Assembly (NCBI RefSeq): GCF_028372415.1
Contig: NC_092875.1
Coordinates: 56,151,228-56,215,227 of the forward strand
DNA length: 64,000 bases
Origin: Notamacropus eugenii
Taxonomy: Eukaryota > Chordata > Mammalia > Diprotodontia > Macropodidae
Reading direction: 5' to 3'
Under the pieces are notes generated by a model. The model was not told the origin of the DNA and searched no databases. It saw only the letters and a program-made list of their open reading frames with translations. A program made the position numbers and the translations under genes. Of the stretch, positions 35,259 through 45,945 are shown in pieces (the first letter of the stretch is position 1; the number at the start of each line of letters is the position of its first letter).

Positions 35259-36212
35259 TCATGATATTTTTGCACTGATACCTGTGCCCCAAAGTCTAGC
35301 TGACATAAATCTTTGTTTGCAAACCTGAAGCCTGGGACTCCCTCGGGTACTGTTCTCCATCCTGTCTCTTCTCTTTTTGACTTTAGATGACATTGACCAT
35401 CTGCTCCATGGACACTATTTCCCAGTGCTGCCACGATATTGACAGTTTATGCACCATGTTTGGTTTCATGAAAAGATCTGTTGTTTTATAGAAGAATTCT
35501 AGGTGTAAAGTTACAAGAGCTATTCCTCCACATACAAGTTGTACATCTTTGGACAAGTCACTTGAAATATCTGGTCCCTGTGGGTGAAATGACTTGGCAT
35601 ATGTTCAAATGCTTTGTCCTCTGTAAATGCTTCAATAATATAGGAAACCTAATATATGTCATTTATTAAGTTCCTACAATATGAAAGGAAATATGGTAAG
35701 TGAAGGAAATACAAAGACAAAAGCAAAATTACTCCTTTCCACTAAGAAGCTTAGGTATGTTACATCTGTTATGATAATAATGACGTTATATTAAAGCTAA
35801 GGCCAATATGATGGCTCCACAGGTCCATATGATTCTCTTCCTCCATTGCTGTAGTGAGTTTATATTAAGGAAAAGGTGAGGAATGCAATTACAATTGCAC
35901 CAAGCCCCCTATTTGGGGAAATTCCTTATATTAAAGCAGAAGCCTGGAATTCTGCTTTAAATTTCATTTATATTTACCTGTAACCTTTGACTGCATTGTG
36001 GTTTATCTAAAATTCCGATGACCAGAAGCATTTATTATATTTACTCAAACACACTCTGATGTTTTGAATTAAGAAATGTACTTTTCTTCAACAAAGTTAA
36101 GTGGGGTGTGCGATCAATGAATCCTTGTCCTTTTACATCTTTCCTTTTGAAAAAGAAATGTATTTGTTTTCAGTTTTCTGCAATCACTTCCATAAATCTT
36201 GGATTTTCTCTT
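35259..36212 (+). repeat. OR3 3' flank, first part (duplicated), no gene
   Basis: Homologous to the OR1 flank without its LTR and SINE insertions (35640-35900 is the empty site for both) and to the OR2 flank up to about 36140, where the L1 block interrupts. Homology resumes at 49103. Confidence 0.75.
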
Positions 36213-36579
36213 CCTCACTTTGTAACAACACAAGAACTTAAAAAAAAATTCCCAATGATCTTCTAAGGCAAAATACCTTCCACACTCAGAGAAAGAACTA
36301 TGAAATTCATTTGCAGAATGTAGCAGATCATTTAGGTGTGTGTGTGTGTGTGTGTGTATTATGTTTTGATTTGTTATGTTTTCTTCCATTTATTTTAGTT
36401 TATCTACACTGTATGACTATAGTGAAAACGTAATCAAAAGGAATGTATGTGTAGATTCTATATAGAATTGTATGCTGTCTTGGGGAGGGAGGAGGGTTGT
36501 GGGGGGTAAGGGAGAAAAATCTAAGTTTTATGGTAGTGATTGTAGAACATTAAAATAAAATAAATAGAAATAAAAAAAA
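36213..36579 (+). mobile_element. 5'-truncated L1 3'UTR insertion with target duplication
   Basis: L1 3' sequence ('cacactcagagaaagaact', 'gctgtcttggggaggg', A-rich end) flanked by gattttctctt at 36202-36212 and 36580-36590. Includes a (GT)n tract near 36335-36358. Confidence 0.65.
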
Positions 36580-36590
36580 GATTTTCTCTT

Positions 36591-38425
36591 TCTTCCTGTC
36601 CCTTCCTTCCTCCCTTCCTTACCCCTCCAGCCCTGAGACAGCACGCAATCTCATACGGGTTCTACACATATATTCTTTTTTTTAATGGAGAAATAGACAT
36701 TTTATCTTCTTTCTTTCATTTTTCCAGCTGGGAAAAGGCCAGGGTCAAAATTAGAAGTTTGCCATTATATTACTCTCTCTGTGTCCAAGCCTCACCTTTC
36801 TGATCTCTTCCATCATTGACAGTGATTAAAAACTACTACTTTTCCTCTAGAATTCTTTAAAGTACCTTTGGTTTAAATAGCAACATTGATTTGGCATTTT
36901 AAAAAATCCGATACTGTAGTTTCAATTAAGGAAATTAATATTTGTAGAACACATTATACTAGGCACTGAGTGAGATATGAAAACACCTGAAACATGGTCC
37001 CTGGGATGATGGAGTTATACTTTATCAGGGGGCACAGATCATTGGCCTAACCAGCTAATGATATGACTGTACATTGATTCTACAATGCCTCCTCTGTTGG
37101 TTGCTACTAGATTTTTATCCTTAAATATATGGTCAGTTGCATTAAAAAAAATATAGTGTTTAGTGCCTATTATAACTAACTTCTTCCAACTCTTTACTCA
37201 AAGAAAGAATTCATTATGCACAAGTTTGAATCGTCTGAATAACCTCTTTCATTTCTAGATTCTGAACCTATTCACATAATAAACCACTTATGACTTTTAA
37301 GAGAGAAACCTAAAAAATTTGAATGAGGGCTCATGAACAGAAATGATCTGCCCAGAGTCCATCACAGTATGAAGTGGATTTTGAACCCAAGTCTTGTTGT
37401 ACTCTTGGTACTCTGTCTTCTAGTGTAGTGAGATTATTGGTGGTTTAAAGGATTGCTTCCTCATTTGTGGTTGTTTCTCATTCTTTCAATAGCCTTCTTG
37501 TGTTTTTTTTCATTATCACTCCAGCATTATCATGGACAGGAGAAGAGACCCAGAGAGAGAAGCATCAACGTATGCATTTTCAAACTCCTTCATAGTTGCT
37601 CAGAGTCTTGATCTGGTCATATCACATGAACCTTCTTCTAAAGAGTAAGCCCACTTGCCACATATATTCTTATTAAATACATTTTCACCTTAGTCATGTT
37701 GCACAGGAGAATTAAAATAAATGGGAGAAATGAGGAGAAAAACCAAACGAAAACATAACAGAATAGAAAATATTCTGCTGCATTCTGCGATTCAGTTCCA
37801 TAGTTTACTCTTTGGATATGGAAGACATTTTGCCTCAAGTCCATTGGGAATTTTTTAGGTCCTTGCTTTGTTGTGAAGGGCTAAGTCTACCAGAAAAATT
37901 CCTTGCACACTGTGCTAGTTACTGTGTACAAAGTTCTGGTTCTGCTCCTTTCACTTAGTATCAGTTTATATAAGTCATTCCAGGCCTCTCTGAAGTCTTC
38001 CTGTTTATCATTTCTTATAGCCCAATAGCATTCCATTACATTCATATACCATAGCTTGTCCAGTCATTCCCAAACTGATGGGCACCCACTCGATTTCCAT
38101 TTCTTGGCCACCACAAAGAGAGCTGCTATAAATATTTTTGTACATGTGGCACCCTTTCCCATTCTTATGATCTCTTTGGGATATATTCCTAAAAGTGATA
38201 TTATTGAGTCATGGGGTATGCACAGTTCTGTAGACCTTTGCGCATAGTTCCAAATTGCTCTTCAGGACAGTTGGATCAGCTCACAACTCCACCAACAATG
38301 AATTAGTATTTCAACTCTCCCACTTCTCCAATATTTTTCATCTTCCTGTTTTGTCATGTTAGCCAATCTGATAGATTGATGTGGTACCTCAGTCTCTCTA
38401 ATCAATAGTGATTTAGAGCATTTTT
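36591..38425 (-). mobile_element. Old L1, 3'UTR and ORF2 end (left part of an interrupted full-length L1)
   Basis: 36591-36677 and 37659-37860 are L1 3'UTR in reverse complement, split by a 981-base insertion. 37860-38425 is the distal ORF2 ('cattccattacattcatat', 'gatgggcacccactcgattt', 'caactccaccaacaatga'). Continues at 43984 after the HAL1 nest. Confidence 0.75.
36678..37658 (-). mobile_element. Unidentified retrocopy, 981 bases, with 13-base target duplication
   Basis: Flanked by cacatatattctt at 36665-36677 and 37659-37671, with a T-run at the left edge, that is, a poly-A tail on the minus strand after ATTAAA. The sequence matches no repeat I recognise except a MIR-like piece near 37330-37420, and has no long open frame. 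It looks like an L1-mobilised cDNA of some transcript, perhaps a 3'UTR or noncoding RNA. Confidence 0.6.
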
Positions 38426-40010
38426 AATGTTTATTTGTTTAGTTTTAGTTTTCAACATTCATTTACAAAAAATTTTGAGTTCCAAATTTTCTCCCCATCT
38501 CTCCCTTCTGTCCACCCGAAAATGCTGAACATTTTGACTGCCCCTTCCCCCAATCTACCCTCCTTCTATCACACCCTGACCCTTCCCTTATCCCCATCTT
38601 CTCTCTTTTCTTGTAGGACGAGATAGATTTCTATATCCCATTACTTGTATTTCTTATTTCCCAGTTGCATGCAAAAGCAATCCTCAAGTTTCGTTCGTAA
38701 AACTTTGAGCTCCAACTTCTCTCCTTTCCTCCCTCCCCACCTAACTCCACTGAGAAGGCAAGCATTTCAATATGACTATATATATTGCAAAAGACTCCAA
38801 AGAGGCATGTAGTATAAGACTAACTATATTTTCCTCCTTCCTATTCCGTTTCCCTTTTGCTCTATTCTCTCTTTTGACCTCATCCATCCTAAAAATTGTT
38901 TACTTGTAATTACTCTAGTTAACCCTCATCTCTTTTGCCCTCCCTTCTGTAATCCCCCCAACCCATTTATCACCTTCTCCCCTACTTTCCTGTAGTGTAA
39001 AATAGATTTTCTTTTTTTTTTTTAAATTTATTTATTTATTTAACTTTTCACATTCATTTTAACAAAATTTTGGGTCCAAATTTTCTCCCCTTTTGTCCCC
39101 CCCCCCAAACACCGAGCATTCTAACTGCACCTATCACCAATCTGCTCTCTCTTCTATCGTCCCTCTCTGCCCTTGTCTCCATCTTCTCTTTTGTCCTGTA
39201 GGGCCAGATAACTTTCTATATCTCTTTACCTGTATTTCTTATTTCCTAGTGGCAAGAACAGTACTCTACAGTTGTTCCTAAAACTTTGAGTTCCAACTTA
39301 TTTACCTCCCTCCCTCCCCATCCCTTCCCTTTGGAAGGCAAGCAATTCAATATAGGCCAAATCTGTGTAGTTTTGCAAATGACTTCCATAATAGTCGTGT
39401 TGTATAAGACTAACTATATTTCCCTTCATCCTATCCTGTCCCCCTTTACTTTTATTCTCTCCTTTGATCCTGTCCCTCCGCATGAGTGTCGACCTCAGAT
39501 TGCTCCCTCCTCCCCATGCCCTCCCTTCCATCATCCCCCCCTACCCTGCTTATCCCCTTATCCCCCACTTTCCTGTATTGTAAGATAGATTTTCATACCA
39601 AAATGAGTGTGCATTTTATTCCTTCCTTTAGTGGAATGTGATGAGAGCAAACTTCATGTTTTTCTCTCACCTCCCCTCTTTATCCCTCCACTAATAAGAC
39701 TTTTGCTTGCCTCTTTTATGAGAGCCCCATTCCATTTCTCCCTTTCTCCTCCCAATATATTTCTCTCTCACTGCTTGATTTCATTTTTTTAAGATATGAT
39801 CCCATCCTCTTCAATTCACTCTGTGTACTCTGTCTCTATGTGTGTGTGTGCGTGTGCGTGTGCATGTGTGTATGTAATCCCACCCAGTACCCAGATACAG
39901 AAAAGTTTCAAGAGTTACAAATATTGTCTTTCCATGTAGGAATGTAAACAGTTCAACTTTAGTAAGTCCCTTATGACTTCTCTTTGCCGTTCACCTTTTC
40001 ATGCTTCTCT

Positions 40011-41085
40011 TCATTCTTGTGTTTGAAAGTCAAATTTTCTTTTCATCTCTGGTCTTTTCATCAAGAATGCTTGAAAGTCCTCTATTTCATTCAAAGACCA
40101 ATTTTTCCCCTGAAGTATTATACTCAGTTTTGCTGGGTAGGTGATTCTTGGTTTCAGTCCTAGTTCCCTTGACTTCTGGAATATTCTATTCCACGCCCTT
40201 TGATCCCTTAATGTAGAAGCTGCTAGATCTTGTGTTATCCTGATTGTATTTCCACAATACTTGAATTGTTTCTTTCTAGCTGCTTGCAATATTTTCTCCT
40301 TGATCTGGGAACTCTGGAATTTGGCCACAATGTTCCTAGGAGTTTCTCTTTTTGGATCTCTTTCAGGCGGTGATCGGTGGAATCCTTGAATATTGAGTTT
40401 GCCATCTGGTTCTAGAATCTCAGGGCAGTTTTCCTTGATAATTTCATGAAAGATGATGTCTAGGCTCTTTTTTTGATCATGGCTTTCAGGTAGTCCCATA
40501 ATTTTTAAATTGTCTCTCCTGGATCTATTTTCCTGGTCAGTTGTTTTCCCAAAGAGATTTTTCACATTATCTTCCATTTTTTCATTCTTTTGGTTTTGTT
40601 TTGTGATTTCTTGGTTTCTCATAAAGTCATTAGCCTCCATCTGTTCCATTCTAATTTTGAAAGAACTATTTTCTTCAGTGAGCTTTTGAATCTCCTTTTC
40701 CATTTGGCTAATTCTGCTTTTGAAAGTATTGGCTTTTTGAACCTCTTTTGCCAATTGAGTTAGCCTATTTTTCAAGGTGTTATTTTCTTCATCATTTTTT
40801 CGGGTCTCCTTTAGCAGGGTGCTGACCTGCTGTTCATGCTTTACCTGCATGTCTCTCATTTCTCTTCCCAGCTTTTCCTCCACCTTTCTAACTTGATTTT
40901 CAAAATTCTTTTTGAGCTCTTCCATGGCCTGAGCCCATTGAGTGGGCTGGGATACAGAAGCCTTGACTTCTGTGTCTTTCCCTGATGGTAAGCATTGTTC
41001 TTCCTCATCAGAAAGGAAGGGAGGAAATGCCTGTTCACCAAGAAAGTAACCTTCTATAGTCTTATTTCTTTTCCCTTATCTGGGC
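40011..41085 (-). pseudogene. ORF1 of HAL1 copy 2, frameshifted
   Basis: The main frame 40011-40925 encodes coiled coil, RRM and CTD (304 aa, ending KRKFDFQTQE as in copy 1). The N-terminal part continues in another frame at 40856-41041 upstream, so a frame change lies near 40900-40930 and probably another near the start. A three-codon gap relative to copy 1 removes EEK in KANEEKNAFKS. Not able to give full-length ORF1p. Confidence 0.8.
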
Positions 41086-41179
41086 ATTTTCCCCTCCAGT
41101 GACTTGACTTCTGAATATTCTCTTCACACCCACTTGGCCTCCAGATCCACCCAGCCAGTGCTTGGGGTCTGAGATTCAA

Positions 41180-41488
41180 ATGCTGCTCCCCAGCCTCAGG
41201 GCTTTGGGTGGGGGCAGGGCTGCTATTCAGTGTGAGTTTATATTCAGGTGCTCAGGTGGGGGCAGGGACACCTCACGGGCTCAGTTCCCTCAGGGGCTTT
41301 ATGCAGAGACCTTCAACAATGGATCCAGGCTCCTGCCTGCTTGGGGAGCCCTTGTCTGCTCCCGCCTCCATTGCTGCCTCCCAAGGGGGCCTGAGTTATG
41401 GGGGCACCCCACTCCCATCTTGACCCGCCAAAGAGACCCTCTCACCAACCCCCGTCACCCATGCGGCTGCTGGAGATGCCGTCCCTGA
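41180..41488 (+). other. Antisense open frame in HAL1 5'UTR, copy 2
   Basis: 102 codons from the same ATG as 1801 and 59711, starting MLLPSLRALGGGRAAIQ. Same topology as primate L1 ORF0. Speculative. Confidence 0.3.
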
Positions 41489-41721
41489 AGCCTGGTTGTA
41501 TCTGCTCCTCTCGGTGCTGTGCAGCCAAGGAAGGCTGTGCTTGGCTCCTGGTCTGCAGTGAAACGGACCTTTTGTGAGAGGTTTACAGGGCTCTCTGGAA
41601 CAGAAATCTCCTCTGCTCCACCGTTCTGTGGCCTCTGCTGCTCCAGAATTCGCGGGAGTTCTTTTTTACAGATGTTCTATGGGCTGTGGGTTTGGAGCTA
41701 TGTGTATGTGCGTCTTTTGAC

Positions 41722-41740
41722 TCTGCCATCTTGGCTCCGC
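41722..41740 (-). promoter_or_regulatory. YY1-like core at the 5' terminus of HAL1 copy 2
   Basis: The minus strand reads GGAGCCAAGATGGCAGAG next to the element end at 41744. Confidence 0.6.
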
Positions 41741-43983
41741 CCCCGTAAAATAGATTTTCATACCAAATTGAGTGTGCATATTATTTTCTCCTTAAGCCAA
41801 ATGTGATGAGAGTAAGCCTCATCTCACCCCTCTCACCTCCCTCCTTTCCCTTTCCATTGTTAAAGCTTTTTCTTGCCTCTTTTATGAGAGATAGCTTGCT
41901 CCATTCCTTCTTTTCTCCTCCCAATATATTCCTCTCTCATCCCTTCACTTTATTTTTTTAGATATTGTCCCTTCTTATTCAACTCACCTTGAGCTCTCTC
42001 TATATATGTGGATAATCCCTCCAACTACCCAAATCCTGAGAAAAGTTAGAAGAGTTACAAATATTATCTTTCCATGTAGTAATGTAAACAGTTCAACTTT
42101 AGTCAGTCCCTTATAATTTCTCTTTTCTCTTTACCTTTTCATGTTTCTTGAAAGTCAAAATCTCTTTCAACTCTGGTCTTTTCATCAAGAATGCTTGAAA
42201 GTCCTCTATTTCATTAAAAGATCATTTTTTCCCCTGAAATACTACACTGAGTTCTCCTGGGTAGGTGATTCTTGGTTTTAATCCTAGTTCCTTTGATTTC
42301 TGGAGTATCATATTCCAAGCCCTTTCATCTTTTTATGTAGAAGCTGCTAGGTATTATGATATCCTGATTATATTTCCACAATGCTGGAATTGTTTCTTTC
42401 TAGCTGCTTGCAATATTTTCTCCTTGACCTGGCAACTCTGGAATTTGGCTACAATGTTCCTAGGAATTTTTCTTTTTGGATCTCTTTCAGGAGGTGATTG
42501 GTGGATTCTTTCAATATTTATTTTACCCTCTGGTTCTAGAATATGAGGGACATTTTCCTTGATAATTTCATGAAAGATGAAGTCTAAGTTCTTTTTTTGA
42601 TCATGGCTTTCATGTAGTCCCATAATTTTTAAATTGTCTCTCCTGGATCTATTTTCCAGATCAGTTATTTTTCCAATGAGATATTTTACATTGTCTTCTA
42701 GTTTTCATTCTTTTGGTTTTTTTTTTTTGTGATTTCTTGGTTTCTCATAAAGTCATTAGCTTCCATGTGTTCCATTCTAATTTTTAAAAAATTATTTTCT
42801 TCAGTGAGCTTTTGGTTTTCCTTTTTCATTTGACTAATTCTGCTTTTTGAAACATTTTTCTCCTTATTGGCTTTTTAGACCTCTTTTGGCATTTGAGTTA
42901 GCTTATTTTTAGAGATGTTATTTTCTTCAGCATTTTTTGGGTCTCTTTTAGCAAGCTGTTAACTCTTTTTCATGATTTTCTTGCATTACTCTGATTTTTC
43001 TTTCCATTTTTTTCTTCATTTCTCTTACTTGATTTTTGAAATCCTTTTTGAGCTCTTCCATGTCCTGAGACCATTCCATATTTATTTTGGAGGATTTGGG
43101 TGTAGAAGCCTTGAAGTCTTCCTCTGATGATGTGCATTGTTCTTCCTCATCTGAAAGGATGGAAGAAAATACCTGTTCACCAAGAAAGTAGCCTTTTATG
43201 GTCTTATTTTTTTCCCTTTCTTGGGCATTTTCCCAGTCAGTTATTTGACTTTTGAGCCCTTTGTTGAGAGGAGGGTATAGTCTGGGAACCTGTAAGCTCT
43301 CAGTTCCTCCAAGGTGGCACAATCAAAGGAGAGTAATTTACTCCTCCCCTGTTCTCCACTCTGATCTGGGACCAACCACAAGCCCAGGATCTGTGAATAG
43401 ATTCCCTTCTCCAGAGCCTCCACCAGCTCCAGGAGATCAGTCAGTCCTCTTCCTCACCCCAGATCTGCCACTCAAGGCTGAGATTCATATCAGCTATGCA
43501 ATTACCCCAAGGGCTTTAGGTTGAGGGCTTATAAAATGGACCCTGTGCTGCAGCAACTGCTGTACCTCTGGGACTCCCAGGGGCAGGGGCAAGGGCAGGA
43601 CCCTGATCCCTTCTCATCCAGATGAAATAGCTTTCTCACTGATCTTTGAATTTAACTTTGGCATTTGTGAGTTTACGGATGTGGGAATTGAAATTCCTGC
43701 TGGGGATTCCACCCTTGAGTCTAGTTTCAGTCTTCTCCCTGCTGTACAGCCAAAGCCAAGCTGCACTGTGCTGCATGCCCAATGTGATAGACCTTTCCTG
43801 TCAGCCTTTCAGGCTGCCTTGGACTGGAAATCTTTTTCACTCTATTGTTTTGTGGCTTCTGCTACCCTAGAGTTTGTTTAGAGTCGTTTTTTACAGGTAT
43901 TTCATGGGATGTGGTGGAGGGAACTTCTACATGATCATCCTTCTACTCCACTACTTTGGCTGTGCCTCCCTAGAGCATTTTTT

Positions 43984-45945
43984 CATATGACGACAGATAT
44001 CTTTAATTTTTTCCTCTGCAAACTTCCTGTTTGTATGGTTTGATTCTTGTACATTTGACTCAGTTCTCTCTATATTTTAGAACTGAGGCCTTTATCACAG
44101 ATGCTAGTTGCAAAAATTCTTTTTCAGTTTTTTGCCTCCCTCCTAATCTTGGTTGCATTGTGTTTGTTGTTGCAAAAACTTTTCAATTTAATGCAATCAG
44201 TTTGCAATTCACAATGTTTTCTATCCCTTGTTTGTTAAAAATGTTTCCTTTCTCCATAAATTTGACAAATACACTATTCCTTGCTCCCCTAATTTGTTTT
44301 TAGTATCAATCTTTATACCTAGATATTGCATCCATTTGGACTGTATTCTTGTGTATAGTGTCAGGCATTGGTCTGTGCCCAGTTTCAGCCACACTGTTAT
44401 CAAATTTTCCCAATAGTTTTTATGAAACAGTGGTTTCTTATCCCAGAAGCTTGGGTCCTTAGATTTATAAAAAAGTACATGCTGTATTCATTGAGTACCT
44501 AACCTATTCCTCTGGTCTACCCCTGTATTTTTTTTTTACCAGTGCCAAATGGCACTGATAACTGCTGCTTTATAATACAATCTGAGATCTGGTAGGGCTA
44601 GGCCACCTTCCCTAGCATTTCTTTTCATTACTTCCTTTGATATTCTGGACCTTTTGTTCTTCCAGATGAATATTGATATTATTTTTTCTAGCTCCAGAAA
44701 ATAATTATCTGGTAGTTTGATTGGTATGGCACTGAATAGGTAATTTAATTTAGGGAGAATTGCCATTTTTACTATGTTAGTTCAGCCTACCCAAGAGTAA
44801 CTGATGTTTTTCCACTGACTTAGATCAGACTTTATTTGTGTGAAAAGTGTTTTGTAATTGTGTTCATATAGTCCCTGGGTTTGTTTTTTCAGGTGGACTC
44901 CCAGATATTTTATAGTGTCTTCAGTAGCTTTAAGTAGGATTTCTCTTTCTATCTCTTGTTGTTGGGCTTTGTCAGTAATATAAAGAATGTAGATGATTTA
45001 TGTGGGTTTATTCCATAACCTGAAACTTTGCCAAAGTTGTTTATTATTTCATGTAGTTTTTTACTTGATTCTCTGGAATTCCTTAAGTATATCATCATAT
45101 CATCTGCAAAGAATGATAAATTATTTTCATCTTTGCCTATCTAATTTCTCCATTTTTTCTTCTCTTATTGTTAAAGCTAATATTTCTAGTACCATATTCA
45201 ACAACAGTGGTGATAATGGATCTTAGTCGAAATGATTCTAGATTATCCACATTACATAGGATGATTGCTGATGGGTTTAGGTAGATACCGCTTATTATTT
45301 TGTGGAAGGCTCCATTTTTTCCTATGCTTTCCAGTGTTTTCAATAGGAATGGGTATTATATTTTGTCAAAAGTGTTTTCTACATCTATTGAGATAATCGT
45401 ATGGTTTCTGTTAGATTTGTTATTGATATAATCAATAATGCTAATAGTTTTCCTAATATTGAACCAGCCTTCCATTCCTGGTATAAATCCTACCCAATAA
45501 TAATGTGTTATTTTTATGAAAAGTTGCTGTATTCTTTCTGCTAATATGTTATTTAATTTTTTTGCATCTTCATTAATTAGAGAAATTGATCTATAATTTT
45601 CTTTCTGTTTTTTTGACTTTCCTGGTTTAGGTATCAGAACCATATTTGTATCATAAAAAGAATTTGGTAGGACTCTTTCTTTACCAATTTTCCCAAATAG
45701 TCTATGTAGTATTGGAATTAACTCTTCTTTAAACATATGATAGAATTTACTTGTAAATCCATCTGGTCTGGAGATTTTTTCCTTGGGAGTTCGTTGATGA
45801 CTTGTTTAATTTCTTTTTCTGCGATGGGGTTGATTTAAATGCTCAAGTTTCTCTTCTGTTAATTTGGGCAATTTATATTTTTAAAAATATTCATCCATCT
45901 CACTTATTGCTGATTTTATGGGCATACAGTTGGGCAAAGCATTCA
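43984..45945 (-). mobile_element. Old L1 ORF2 reverse transcriptase region, decayed
   Basis: Minus-strand frames show L1 RT landmarks: [20 protein letters not shown] and [14 protein letters not shown] (45356-45736), the catalytic FADDMMIYL around 45081-45113, and the thumb/C-terminal part with [11 protein letters not shown] and [13 protein letters not shown] (44536-44766). Frames are interrupted many times. The endonuclease half of ORF2 is missing: beyond about 45945 the sequence is 3'UTR-like or intergenic and then ORF1. Confidence 0.85.

Larger units (their letters stand above)
39012..41744 (-). mobile_element. Young complete HAL1 copy 2, nested in the older HAL1
   Basis: 2733 bases flanked by a perfect 15-base duplication gtaaaatagattttc (38997-39011 and 41745-41759), with the poly-A (T-run) at the left and the GGAGCCAAGATGG terminus at the right. 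Order on minus: 5'UTR 41086-41744, ORF1 40011-41085 (broken), 3'UTR 39012-40010. Very similar to copies 1 and 3. Confidence 0.9.
38426..43970 (-). mobile_element. Older HAL1 inserted in L1 ORF2 (interrupted by a younger HAL1)
   Basis: Flanked by tagagcattttt at 38414-38425 and 43971-43982. Own sequence is 38426-38996 (3'UTR) and 41760-43970 (rest of 3'UTR, decayed ORF1 at about 42150-43240, 5'UTR to 43970). ORF1 pieces include GLHESHDQKKNLDFIFHEI (42354-42623) and KTIKGYFLGEQVF (42948-43322). Its 5' end is a mutated form of the HAL1 terminus ('ctactttggctgtgcc' on +). No ORF2. Confidence 0.8.
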
